From assembly GCA_019637795.1 (NCBI GenBank), contig JAHBUY010000008.1, positions 248,001 through 312,000 on the forward strand: DNA of 64,000 nucleotides, given 5' to 3'. Of this stretch, positions 8,103 to 16,806 are shown piece by piece (position 1 is the first letter of the stretch; every line of letters begins with the position of its first letter). Made by a program: the position numbers and the translations under genes. Under the pieces are notes generated by a model. It worked only from the letters and a program-made list of their open reading frames with translations. It did not search any database and was not told the DNA's origin. This DNA comes from a bacterium (GTDB taxonomy: Bacteria; Desulfobacterota; Binatia; HRBIN30; CADEER01).

Positions 8103-9352
8103 ACGGACGCATGCAGGGCAGACGCGTCGTCGTCGGGCTGAGCGGCGGCATCGCGTGCTACAAGGTCCCCGAGCTGGTGCGCCTGCTGCGCGCCGCCGGG
8201 GCGCGGGTGCGGGTGGTGATGACCCGCTCCGCCTGCCAGTTCATCACCCCGCTGACCCTGCAGACCGTGGCCGGGGAGCCGGTCGCCACCGACCTCTTCG
8301 ATCTCACCCAGGAGTCGGAGATCGGCCACATCCGCCTCGCCGACGATGCCGACGCCATCGTGGTCGCGCCGGCGACCGCCAACCTCATCGGCCGGGCGGC
8401 GGCCGGACTGGGCGATGATCTCCTGACCACGGTGCTGCTCGCCACGCGCGCCCCGGTGCTGTTGGCGCCGGCGATGAACGTGCACATGTGGGAGAACGCG
8501 CTGGTGCAGGAGAACCTGGCGCGCCTGCAGCGCCACGGCTGGCGGGTGATCGCGCCCGGGGTCGGGTCGCTCGCCTGCGGCTACGAGGGCGCCGGCCGGC
8601 TGGCCGAGCCGCCGGTGATTGCCGCCGAGGTGGCGCGCGCGCTCAGCCCGCAGGATCTCGCCGGACAGCGGGTGCTGGTGACCGCGGGACCGAACCGCGA
8701 GCCGATCGATCCGGTCCGCTTCCTCTCCAACCGCTCGACCGGGCGCATGGGCTACGCGCTCGCCAGCGCCGCCTGGCGGCGCGGCGCCGAGGTGGTCCTG
8801 GTGAGCGGACCGACGGCGCTGGCGGACCCGCACGGCGTGCGCTGCGTGCGCGTCCAGACGGCGGCGGAGATGCACGACGCGGTGCAGCGCGAGCTCGCGC
8901 CGGCGACCGTGCTGGTGATGGCGGCGGCGGTCGCCGACTACCGGCCGGCGGTGGTGCGGAGCCAGAAGCTGAAGAAGACCGATGGCCCGCTGCAGCTCGA
9001 GCTGACGCGCACCATCGACATCCTGGGCGCCCTGCGCGGCCGCGCCGGCCGGCGGCTGGTGGTGGGCTTCGCCGCCGAGACCGAGGACGTCGAGGCGAAC
9101 GCCGAGCGCAAGCTGGCGGCGAAGGGACTCGACCTGATCGTCGCCAACGACGTCTCGGCGCCGAACGTCGGCTTCGAGGTCGACACCAACGCGGTCACCC
9201 TGATCGACGCCGGCGGGCGGCGCGCGGTGCCGCTGGCCAGCAAGGACGAGGTCGCGGATCGGATCCTCGACCGGGTGGCGGAGCTGCTCGCCGGGCGAGC
9301 GCAGTCGCCGAAGGCGGCGGCCCGCCGGTCGCGGGCGGCGCGGCGGCGCTAG
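8099..9352 (+). CDS. coaBC: CoaBC: phosphopantothenoylcysteine decarboxylase / phosphopantothenate-cysteine ligase
   Basis: A 417 aa bifunctional coenzyme A biosynthesis enzyme. The N-terminal flavoprotein domain (about 1-185) has GLSGGIACYK, the substrate-clamp PAMNVHMW and the catalytic cysteine region GSLACGYEGAGR. The C-terminal ligase domain has TAGPNREPIDPVRFLSN, MAAAVADYRP, the KLKK basic motif and GFAAETE. The ATG at 8099 overlaps the previous stop by 4 bp. Another CoA gene, coaD, lies at 47.9 kb. Confidence 0.97.
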   Translation: MNGRMQGRRVVVGLSGGIACYKVPELVRLLRAAGARVRVVMTRSACQFITPLTLQTVAGEPVATDLFDLTQESEIGHIRLADDADAIVVAPATANLIGRAAAGLGDDLLTTVLLATRAPVLLAPAMNVHMWENALVQENLARLQRHGWRVIAPGVGSLACGYEGAGRLAEPPVIAAEVARALSPQDLAGQRVLVTAGPNREPIDPVRFLSNRSTGRMGYALASAAWRRGAEVVLVSGPTALADPHGVRCVRVQTAAEMHDAVQRELAPATVLVMAAAVADYRPAVVRSQKLKKTDGPLQLELTRTIDILGALRGRAGRRLVVGFAAETEDVEANAERKLAAKGLDLIVANDVSAPNVGFEVDTNAVTLIDAGGRRAVPLASKDEVADRILDRVAELLAGRAQSPKAAARRSRAARRR

Positions 9353-9431
9353 ACGTCGGACCGTCGCCGCGGGCGCGACGCGGCGCCGCCATTTGCTGGG
9401 GCCTCGGGGCGATGTTACCGAGACCACAGCG

Positions 9432-10199
9432 ATGCCGGACACCGATCCACAGGCCGAGTTGCTCGCCGCGCTGGCGGACCTGCGCGCGCAGCTCGAGTGG
9501 CAGCGCGATTGCGGCCTGCCGTGGCTGCCGGTCGGTCTCGCTGGCGAACGGGCGAGGCCCGCGGCGGCGGCGGCGATGATGCCGTCCCGCGCGCCAGCGC
9601 CGCCGGCCGCGCCCGCGACGATGGACCCCGGCCTCGCCGCCGCGGGGTCGCTCGAGGCGCTGCGCGGCCACATCGGCGACTGCCGTCGCTGCAAGCTCGC
9701 CGGCGGCCGCATCAACCTGGTGTTCGGGGTCGGGGCCGCGAACGCGGACCTGATGTTCGTCGGCGAGGGGCCGGGCCAGGACGAGGACGTGCGCGGCGAG
9801 CCGTTCGTCGGACGCGCCGGCCAGCTCCTGACCGAGATCATCACCAAGGGGATGAAGCTGCGCCGCGAGGACGTCTACATCGCCAACGTGGTGAAGTGCC
9901 GGCCGCCGAACAACCGCAATCCGGAGGCGGACGAGATCGCGAGCTGCATGCCGTTCCTGCAACGCCAGGTCGAGCTGGTGGCGCCGCGCGTCATCGTCGC
10001 CCTCGGCACCTTCGCGGCGCAGACCCTGCTCGGCGTGAAGACGCCGATCACCCGCATGCGCGGCGTGTGGCACGACTACCGGGGCATCCGGGTGATGCCG
10101 ACGTTCCATCCCGCGTACCTGCTGCGCACGCCCGGTGACAAGCGACTGGTGTGGGCCGACATCAAGCTGGTGATGGCCGAGCTGGGGCTGCCGATCTGA
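9432..10199 (+). CDS. Family 4 uracil-DNA glycosylase (iron-sulfur type)
   Basis: A 255 aa protein; the catalytic domain occupies about 75-255. It has the motif-1 sequence GEGPGQDEDVRGEPFVGRAG, a [4Fe-4S] cysteine set (CRRCKLAGGR, VVKCRPPNNR and a following SCMPF) and motif-2 FHPAYLLR. It removes uracil from DNA in base-excision repair. The N-terminal 70 residues are a variable, alanine/proline-rich extension common in this family. The ATG at 9432 was chosen; a TTG at 9393 is possible. The stop overlaps the next start (TGATG). Confidence 0.93.
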   Translation: MPDTDPQAELLAALADLRAQLEWQRDCGLPWLPVGLAGERARPAAAAAMMPSRAPAPPAAPATMDPGLAAAGSLEALRGHIGDCRRCKLAGGRINLVFGVGAANADLMFVGEGPGQDEDVRGEPFVGRAGQLLTEIITKGMKLRREDVYIANVVKCRPPNNRNPEADEIASCMPFLQRQVELVAPRVIVALGTFAAQTLLGVKTPITRMRGVWHDYRGIRVMPTFHPAYLLRTPGDKRLVWADIKLVMAELGLPI

Positions 10200-11518
10200 T
10201 GGCGCGCCGCATCTGGATGGCGCTGCTGCTGGCGCCGCTGCTGGCGGCGGCGACTCCGGTCCCGACGCCGCCGGGGCCGACGCCGGCGCGGCTCGCGGGG
10301 CCGGTGGTGCAGCTCACCATCGACGGCACGATCAACCCGGCCACCGTCACCTACGTGCGCGAGGGCCTGCAGAAGGCGCAGGAACGGGGCGCGGCGGCGC
10401 TGCTGATCCAGCTCGACACGCCGGGCGGCCTACTCGAGTCGACGCGCGTGATCGTCAAGGACATCCTCGGCGCTCCGCTGCCGGTGATCGTCTACATCGC
10501 GCCGAGCGGCGGCGGCGCCACGTCGGCGGGGGTCTTCATCACGTTGGCCGCGCACGTCGCGGCGATGGCCCCCGGCACCAACATCGGCGCCGCCCACCCG
10601 GTGGGCAGCCAGGGCGAGACGATCGACGGCACGATGGGCGAGAAGGTGGAGAACTTCGCCGCCTCGCTGTCGCGCACGATCGCCGAGCAGCGCGGGCGCA
10701 ACGTCGAATGGGCGGAGCGGGCGGTGCGCAAGAGCGTGTCCGCCACCGAGCGCGAGGCGGTGAAGCTGCGGGTGGTCGACTTCGTCGCCCGCGACGTCGC
10801 CGAGGTGCTGGCCAAGGCGAGCGGCCGCATCGTCGACGTGGCGGGCAGGCCGGTCGAGCTGGCGCTGGCCGACGCCCCGGTCGAGCCGCTGGCGATGCGC
10901 CTCGGGCAGAAGCTGTTCGACTTCCTCGCCAATCCGAATCTCGCCTACGTCCTCTTCATGGCGGGGCTGCTCGGCCTGTACGTCGAGTTCACCAACCCGG
11001 GTCTCCTCTTTCCCGGCGTGGCGGGCGCGATCTGCCTGGTGATCGGACTGGCGGCGCTGCAGATGCTGCCGGTCAACTACGCCGGGCTGGCGCTGCTGGT
11101 GCTCGGGGTCGGGATGTTGATCGCCGAGGCCTTCCTGCCCAGCTTCGGCGTCGTCGGCATCGGCGGCATCGTCGCCTTCGTCATCGGCTCGCTGCTGCTG
11201 TTCGATACGCCGGAGGAGTCCCTGCACGTCGACCGCGGCCTGATCGCCGGCGCCGCCGTCTCCCTCGGCGTGGTCATGTTCGGTCTCGGTTGGCTGGTGG
11301 TGCGGGCGCAGCGCCGGCAGCCGGTGAGCGGCGCCGAGGGCATGGTGGGCGAGGTCGGGCACGTGCGCCGCGTCGATGGCGACGGGCGTCTGAAGGTGTT
11401 CGTGCACGGCGAATACTGGGAGGCGGACGCGGACGAGGCGCTGGCGGTCGGCGACGCGGTGGAGGTCACCGCCGTCGAAGGGCTGCGGGTGCGCGTGCGG
11501 CGGCACGCCGGAAAGTGA
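10199..11518 (+). CDS. NfeD-family membrane serine protease (ClpP-class)
   Basis: A 439 aa full-length NfeD. A signal peptide covers about residues 1-20, followed by a periplasmic ClpP-like domain with IQLDTPGGLLEST and the nucleophile region YIAPSGGGATSAGVFI. Three to four transmembrane helices (about 250-375) and a C-terminal OB-fold domain follow. Full-length NfeD proteins degrade membrane-linked substrates such as stomatins. The slipin gene starts 7 bp downstream, the classic NfeD-slipin pair. Translationally coupled to the glycosylase gene. Confidence 0.93.
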   Translation: MARRIWMALLLAPLLAAATPVPTPPGPTPARLAGPVVQLTIDGTINPATVTYVREGLQKAQERGAAALLIQLDTPGGLLESTRVIVKDILGAPLPVIVYIAPSGGGATSAGVFITLAAHVAAMAPGTNIGAAHPVGSQGETIDGTMGEKVENFAASLSRTIAEQRGRNVEWAERAVRKSVSATEREAVKLRVVDFVARDVAEVLAKASGRIVDVAGRPVELALADAPVEPLAMRLGQKLFDFLANPNLAYVLFMAGLLGLYVEFTNPGLLFPGVAGAICLVIGLAALQMLPVNYAGLALLVLGVGMLIAEAFLPSFGVVGIGGIVAFVIGSLLLFDTPEESLHVDRGLIAGAAVSLGVVMFGLGWLVVRAQRRQPVSGAEGMVGEVGHVRRVDGDGRLKVFVHGEYWEADADEALAVGDAVEVTAVEGLRVRVRRHAGK

Positions 11519-11525
11519 GGGCGCG

Positions 11526-12290
11526 ATGCTGATCTTCCCACCGTTGTTGCCGGTGATTCTCATCGGGTTGGCGCTGCTGATCAGCGGCCTCAAGGTGCTG
11601 AAGGAGTTCGAGCGCGGGGTGGTGTTCCGGCTCGGGCGGTTGGTGGGGGCGCGCGGCCCGGGGGTGATCTACGTCGTGCCGTTGATCGAGCGCATCGAGC
11701 GCGTCGACCTGCGCACCGTGACCATGGACGTGCCGCCGCAGGACGTCATCACCAAGGACAACGTCTCGGTCAAGGTGAACGCGGTGCTGTACTTCCGCGT
11801 CGTCGATCCGCAGCGGGCGATCGTCGAAGTGGCGGACTTCCTGTTCGCCACCTCGCAACTGGCGCAGACGACGCTGCGCAGCGTCTGCGGGCAGCGCGAG
11901 CTCGACGAGTTGCTCGCCGATCGCGACGAGATCAACCAGCACGTCCAGCAGATCCTCGATACGCAGACCGACCCGTGGGGGATCAAGGTGGTGACGGTGG
12001 AGATCAAGCACATCGACCTGCCGCAGGAGATGCAGCGCGCCATGGCCCGCCAGGCCGAGGCGGAGCGCGAGCGGCGAGCCAAGGTGATCAACGCCGAGGG
12101 CGAGTTCCAGGCGGCGCAACGTCTGGCCGAGGCGTCGGCGATCATCGCCGCGCATCCGGTGGCGCTGCAGCTCCGCTTCCTGCAGACCCTCGGCGAGGTG
12201 GCGACCGAGCACCATTCGACGACCTTGTTCCCGCTGCCGATGGAGCTGTTGCGGCCGTTCCTCAAGGCGGAGGACAAGCCCGACGAGTGA
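11526..12290 (+). CDS. Slipin (stomatin/prohibitin SPFH-domain protein)
   Basis: A 254 aa SPFH protein. One N-terminal membrane helix (about 3-20) precedes the SPFH domain: LKEFERGVVFRLGR, DLRTVTMDVPPQDVITKDNV and the C-terminal RQAEAERERRAKVINAEGE helix. It forms oligomeric membrane microdomains. Together with the upstream NfeD protease it makes a conserved two-gene module in which NfeD is thought to process slipin. No further gene follows on this strand for 335 bp. Confidence 0.94.
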   Translation: MLIFPPLLPVILIGLALLISGLKVLKEFERGVVFRLGRLVGARGPGVIYVVPLIERIERVDLRTVTMDVPPQDVITKDNVSVKVNAVLYFRVVDPQRAIVEVADFLFATSQLAQTTLRSVCGQRELDELLADRDEINQHVQQILDTQTDPWGIKVVTVEIKHIDLPQEMQRAMARQAEAERERRAKVINAEGEFQAAQRLAEASAIIAAHPVALQLRFLQTLGEVATEHHSTTLFPLPMELLRPFLKAEDKPDE

Positions 12291-12625
12291 GCGCGGGTGG
12301 CATCGAGCGCGCGCCGAGGTACTGTCCTGATGTCGATACGACAAAAACCCTTCACCACGGAGGCACGGAGACACGGAGGGCTCGGTGCCATAGCGAAGGC
12401 GCGGGGCCTCTTCTCACTCCATTTCTGATGAACTTTGGGATGAACGCTGAGCGGGCTTCGAAATCAGTACTCTCCGTGTCTCCGTGCCTCCGTGGTGAAA
12501 GTCCTTCGTCACATCAGGGCTAAGGCTCAGATTAGGACACTACCCGCGGCGAGGCGCGCGTTGACTCCCCGCACCCGCTGTGGTCAGGCTCGCGGATGTC
12601 GCCGGCGGTCTGGCGGCTGTCAGTC
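12291..12625. other. Non-coding spacer containing a palindromic element
   Basis: Nothing protein-like is seen here. It is dominated by the inverted-repeat element at 12326-12518. Downstream, 12519-12625 leads into queA with no convincing Shine-Dalgarno. Confidence 0.5.
12326..12518. repeat. 193-bp inverted-repeat element with perfect 28-bp inner arms
   Basis: The arms at 12351-12378 and 12472-12499 are exact reverse complements over 28 bp and consist of a variant of the tract CACCACGGAGGCACGGAGAC. Outer arms CCTGATGT (12326-12333) and ACATCAGG (12511-12518) are complementary too, with partial matches between. The roughly 93-bp centre has no frame. It looks like a MITE or dispersed palindromic repeat. 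GC content in the centre is lower than in the flanks. Confidence 0.8.
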
Positions 12626-13687
12626 ATGCCCGACCCGATGCTCACCGAACCGGCGGCGCCGCCGGCGCCGTCGACCGCGGCCTTCGACTTCGAGCTGCCG
12701 CCGGAGCTGATCGCGCAGGTCCCTGCCGCGCGGCGGGACGGCGCGCGCCTGCTGGTGCTGGGGCGGCGCGCGGGCGGCCTCGACCACCGCGCGGTCAGCG
12801 ACCTGCCGGGGTTGCTCCGCCCGGGGGACCTGCTGGTCTTCAACGATGCGCGGGTGCGTCCGGCGCGGCTGTTCGGGCGCATCGACAGCGGCGGGGCGGT
12901 CGAGTTGCTGGTGGTGCGGGCGCGCGCGGGCGGCGTCTGGGAGTGTCTGGGGCGGCCGTCGCGTCGCCTGCGGCCGGGGATGGCCGTCGCGTTGCCCGAC
13001 GGGTCGCGGGCGACGGTGCGCGAGCGCCTGGCGCCGGGTCGGTACGCGCTGGCCTTCAGCGCCGGCGACGTCGAGGGGCTGCTGGAGCGCCATGGTGAGC
13101 TGCCGTTGCCGCCCTACATCCGCCGCCCGGACGGGCCGCTGCCGTCGGACGCGGAGCGGTATCAGACCGTGTTCGCGCGCCGGCCGGGTGCCGTGGCGGC
13201 GCCGACGGCGGGTCTGCACTTCACCCCGGCGCTGCTGGCGGCGCTGGCGGGACGCGGCATCGATCGCGCGTTCGTGACCCTGGACGTCGGCCCGGCGACC
13301 TTCCTGCCGCTGCGGCAGGCCGCCGACGGGCTCGACGGGGAATGGGCGGAGGTCCCGGCGGCCACGGTCGACGCCATCGCGCGCACCCGCGCCGCCGGCG
13401 GGCGGATCGTCGCCGTCGGCACCACCACGACGCGCGCCCTGGAATCGGCGGCGCGACGGCCTGGCGGCCTGCAGCCCGGGGGGTTCTGGGCCGACGCCTT
13501 CATCCGCCCCGGCTTCCGCTTCGCCGTGGCCGACGCGCTGCTCACCAACTTCCACCTGCCGCGGTCGACCTTGCTGATGCTGGTGGCCGCGTTCGCTGGC
13601 CAGGCGCCGGTGCTGGCGGCCTACGCCGAGGCCGTGCGCGCGCGCTACCGCTTCTACAGCTACGGCGACGCGATGCTGATCGCATGA
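12626..13687 (+). CDS. queA: S-adenosylmethionine:tRNA ribosyltransferase-isomerase
   Basis: A 353 aa QueA. Family landmarks are FDFELPPELIAQVP, DLLVFNDARVRPARLFG, LPLPPYIRR, ERYQTVFARRPGAVAAPTAG, LDVGPATFLP and LLTNFHLPRSTLLMLV. It adds the ribosyl part of S-adenosylmethionine to preQ1 in tRNA to form epoxyqueuosine. ATG 12626 gives a family-typical length; ATG 12596 and 12638 are alternatives with no clear Shine-Dalgarno for any. The stop overlaps tgt by 4 bp. Confidence 0.96.
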   Translation: MPDPMLTEPAAPPAPSTAAFDFELPPELIAQVPAARRDGARLLVLGRRAGGLDHRAVSDLPGLLRPGDLLVFNDARVRPARLFGRIDSGGAVELLVVRARAGGVWECLGRPSRRLRPGMAVALPDGSRATVRERLAPGRYALAFSAGDVEGLLERHGELPLPPYIRRPDGPLPSDAERYQTVFARRPGAVAAPTAGLHFTPALLAALAGRGIDRAFVTLDVGPATFLPLRQAADGLDGEWAEVPAATVDAIARTRAAGGRIVAVGTTTTRALESAARRPGGLQPGGFWADAFIRPGFRFAVADALLTNFHLPRSTLLMLVAAFAGQAPVLAAYAEAVRARYRFYSYGDAMLIA

Positions 13688-14853
13688 GCGCGGTGGCACA
13701 GCAGTCGGATGGGTTGGTCGCCGCGGCGCCGCGGCCGTCGCCGTTGACGATCCACCACCGCGACGCGCAGTCGGCCGCCCGCGCCGGGGTGTTGCAGACG
13801 GCGCACGGCGCCATCGAGACACCCACCTTCATGCCGGTGGCGACGCAGGGGACGGTGAAGGGGATCACCGCGCGCCAGTTGCGCGACGCCGGAGCGCGGC
13901 TCATCCTCTCGAACACCTACCACCTGTCGCTGCGGCCGGGGGTGGACACCATCGAGGCGATGGGCGGGTTGCACCGCTTCATGGGCTGGGACGGGGCGAT
14001 CCTCACCGACAGCGGCGGCTTCCAGGTCATGAGCCTGGCGACCCTGCGCAAGGTCACCGACGAGGGAGTGCGGTTCCAGTCGCACCTCGACGGCGCCACG
14101 CTGTGCTTCACCCCCGAGGACGTGGTCGGTCGCCAGCACCGGTTCGGGGTCGACGTCCTGATGCCGCTCGACGAGCTGGTGCCGGCCGGGGCGCCGGCGG
14201 CGACGGTCGTGTCCGCCATGCGCCGCACCACCGACTGGGCCTGGCGGTCGAGCCGGGTGCCGATCCGGCCGGATCGCCACCTGTTCGCGATCGTCCAGGG
14301 CGGCTTCGACGCGGCGCTGCGCCGCGACCACGCGGCGCAGCTTGCCGCTGGAGAGTTTCCAGGGTATGCGGTCGGGGGTTTGAGTGTTGGGGAGGAGCGA
14401 GGGCTGACCCGGGAGGTGGCGGCGGTCACGGCAGCGGCGCTGCCGGTCGAGCGACCCCGCTACCTGATGGGAGTCGGGCTGCCGCAGGACCTCCTGCGAC
14501 TGATTGGCATGGGATACGACCTCTTCGATTGCGTGCTGCCCACCCGCAATGGGCGCAACGCCACCTGTTTCACCGCCGCCGGGCGCGTGAACATGCGGCT
14601 CGCCCGGCACGCCCGGGACGACCAGCCGATCGATCCGACCTGCGCCTGCGAGGTCTGCCGCAGCGTGTCACGCGCCTACGTGCGCCACCTCTGCGTCGCC
14701 GGCGAGATGCTGGGCGCGCAACTCGCCAGTCTGCACAACGTGTGCTTCTATCTCGACCTGATGCGCCAGGCGCGCGCCCACGTCGTGGCGGGCGACTACG
14801 CCGCCTGGGCGACGGTGCGCGCCGAGGCGATGGACCACGCGGAGGACTCATGA
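13684..14853 (+). CDS. tgt: Queuine/preQ1 tRNA-guanine transglycosylase
   Basis: A 389 aa Tgt. Catalytic landmarks are ILTDSGGFQV, GLSVGEE and DCVLPTRNGRN with the nucleophilic aspartate in the LFDCVLPTR segment. The zinc site is CACEVC plus a downstream Cys and His. It exchanges guanine-34 for preQ1 in tRNAs. The usual DEC tripeptide is DEL here (LDELVP). Sits in the common queA-tgt-yajC-secD-secF order, with ATGA overlaps on both sides. Confidence 0.96.
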   Translation: MSAVAQQSDGLVAAAPRPSPLTIHHRDAQSAARAGVLQTAHGAIETPTFMPVATQGTVKGITARQLRDAGARLILSNTYHLSLRPGVDTIEAMGGLHRFMGWDGAILTDSGGFQVMSLATLRKVTDEGVRFQSHLDGATLCFTPEDVVGRQHRFGVDVLMPLDELVPAGAPAATVVSAMRRTTDWAWRSSRVPIRPDRHLFAIVQGGFDAALRRDHAAQLAAGEFPGYAVGGLSVGEERGLTREVAAVTAAALPVERPRYLMGVGLPQDLLRLIGMGYDLFDCVLPTRNGRNATCFTAAGRVNMRLARHARDDQPIDPTCACEVCRSVSRAYVRHLCVAGEMLGAQLASLHNVCFYLDLMRQARAHVVAGDYAAWATVRAEAMDHAEDS

Positions 14854-15209
14854 TCGACGCCGCCTGGGCCCAGGGCGCCGCCGGCGCCGGCGGGCCGCCG
14901 ATCTGGATTCAGCTCCTGCCCTTCGCCGGGCTGTTCGCGGTATTCTACTTCCTCATCATCCGGCCGCAGCAGCAGAAGCAGAGCCAGCACGCGGCGATGC
15001 TGGCCAATCTGAAGAAGAACGACGAGATCATCACCAATGGCGGTCTGTACGGGCGGGTGCTGCAGATCAACGACGACGTGCTCACGGTCGAGATCGCGCC
15101 CAACGTGAAGGTCCGCATCAGCCGGCCGCAGATCGCCAGCGTCCTGACCGCCGCGAAGGCGGCAGGCGGGCAGGCGACCACCGACAAAGAAAAGGAAAAG
15201 GCGAAGTGA
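14850..15209 (+). CDS. yajC: Preprotein translocase accessory subunit YajC
   Basis: A 119 aa protein with one transmembrane helix (about 19-38) ending in FYFLIIRPQQQKQ, and a cytoplasmic domain with LKKNDEIITNGGLYG and a charged KEKEKAK tail. YajC associates with SecDF at the translocon. The ATG overlaps the tgt stop, and its own stop overlaps the GTG start of secD (GTGA at 15206-15209). Confidence 0.95.
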   Translation: MIDAAWAQGAAGAGGPPIWIQLLPFAGLFAVFYFLIIRPQQQKQSQHAAMLANLKKNDEIITNGGLYGRVLQINDDVLTVEIAPNVKVRISRPQIASVLTAAKAAGGQATTDKEKEKAK

Positions 15210-16804
15210 GTAGCTCGAGCCTGTTGTTCCGCACGATCCTGGTCGTCGGCCTGACGTTGCTGGCGATCCTTCTGCTCCTGCCGACGGTCATGCAGCCGCT
15301 GCCTGGCTGGCTGAGCTTCCTCAAGGGCAGCAAGGTGGGTCTCGGCCTGGATCTGCAGGGCGGCACGCACCTGATCATGCAGGTCGACACCGACCAGGCG
15401 GTGGTGAACTACCTGGAGATCAACGCCGACGAGATGCGGCGGGCGCTGCGCAAGGAGAACGTCAAGTCGCCGAAGGTCGAGCGCAAGGGCGATGGTCTGA
15501 CGGTGACGGTGCCGGCCGACCAGCGGGAAAAGACGCTGGACGTGGTCGGGCGCCTGTTCCCGAACTTCAAGACCGGCGACACGGAGACCGTCGACGGCAA
15601 CCTGGTGCTGCCGCTGACCATGGCGCCGGCGGAAGTGGCGCAGATCAAGGAGTCGGCCGTCGAACAGTCGCTGGAGACGATCCGCAACCGCGTCGACCAG
15701 TTCGGCGTCAGCGAACCGGTCATCCAGCGTCAGGGCGAGCGCGACATCCTGATCCAGCTCCCGGGCATCCAGGATCCGCAGCGCGCCAAGAGCCTGATCG
15801 GGAAGACCGCGGTGCTGGCGTTCAAGCTGGTGCGCGACGTCAACGCGGAGCCGATCGCGAGCGGCAGCCAGCCGATGCCGGCGGGCACCCAGGTCCTCTA
15901 CGAGGTGGACAAGCTGCCCACCGGCGAACGCAAGAAGGGGCAGGCGCTGGTCGTCGAGACGCAGACGTTGATGACCGGCGACGTCGTCACCGACGCGCGC
16001 GTCCGCCCCGGCGACCTGCCGAATTCGCGCATCGTGTCGATCGACTTCAACGCCCGCGGCGCCCGCCTGTTCGGCGAGATCACCGCCGCCAACGTCAACC
16101 GCCGCCTGGCGATCGTGCTCGACGACACGATCTACTCGGCGCCGGTGATCAAGGAAGCCATTCCGGGCGGCAAGGCGGTGATCAGCGGCAGTTTCACGCC
16201 CGACGAGGCCAAGGATCTGGCGATCGTGCTGCGCAGCGGCGCGCTGCCGGCCCCGGTGACCGTCGCCGAGGAACGGACGGTCGGCCCGTCGCTGGGCGCC
16301 GACTCGATCGAGAAGGGCATCCGCTCCTTCGTCGTCGGCGGCCTGCTGGTGATCGTCTTCATGATAATCTACTACCGCTTCGCCGGCCTGCTCGCCGACC
16401 TGGCGATGATCTGGAACGTGCTCTTCCTGCTCGCCGGCCTGGCGGCCTTCGGCGCGACGCTGACGCTGCCGGGCATCGCCGGCATCGTGCTCACGCTCGG
16501 CATGGCGGTGGACGCCAACGTGCTGATCAACGAGCGCATCCGCGAGGAGCTGCGGCTGGGCAAGACGGCGCGGGCGGCGATCGACGCCGGCTACGATCGC
16601 GCGCTGCCGTCGATCATCGACACCCACATCACGACGATCCTGTCCGGCATCATCCTGTTCCAGTTCGGTTCCGGCCCGATCAAGGGATTCGCCGTCACGC
16701 TGTGCATCGGCCTGGCGAGCAGCCTCTTCACCGCCACCGTCGGCACGCGCCTGGTGTGGGACTACCTGCTCCAGCGCTGGCGCATCCAGACCGTGAGTAT
16801 CTGA
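15206..16804 (+). CDS. secD: Protein translocase subunit SecD
   Basis: A 532 aa SecD. The N-terminal helix is followed by GLGLDLQGGTHLIMQV, a large periplasmic P1 domain (about 60-350) and the C-terminal RND-like six-helix bundle with GMAVDANVLINERIREEL and FQFGSGPIKGFAVTL. It uses the proton gradient with SecF to pull exported proteins out of SecYEG. The GTG start overlaps yajC, and secF starts 2 bp after the stop. Confidence 0.97.
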   Translation: MSSSSLLFRTILVVGLTLLAILLLLPTVMQPLPGWLSFLKGSKVGLGLDLQGGTHLIMQVDTDQAVVNYLEINADEMRRALRKENVKSPKVERKGDGLTVTVPADQREKTLDVVGRLFPNFKTGDTETVDGNLVLPLTMAPAEVAQIKESAVEQSLETIRNRVDQFGVSEPVIQRQGERDILIQLPGIQDPQRAKSLIGKTAVLAFKLVRDVNAEPIASGSQPMPAGTQVLYEVDKLPTGERKKGQALVVETQTLMTGDVVTDARVRPGDLPNSRIVSIDFNARGARLFGEITAANVNRRLAIVLDDTIYSAPVIKEAIPGGKAVISGSFTPDEAKDLAIVLRSGALPAPVTVAEERTVGPSLGADSIEKGIRSFVVGGLLVIVFMIIYYRFAGLLADLAMIWNVLFLLAGLAAFGATLTLPGIAGIVLTLGMAVDANVLINERIREELRLGKTARAAIDAGYDRALPSIIDTHITTILSGIILFQFGSGPIKGFAVTLCIGLASSLFTATVGTRLVWDYLLQRWRIQTVSI

Positions 16805-16806
16805 TC

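Noticed and set aside
12352..12499. A possible CRISPR-like or tandem repeat
   Set aside because: The two 28-bp copies are inverted, not direct, and there are only two. It is a palindromic element.
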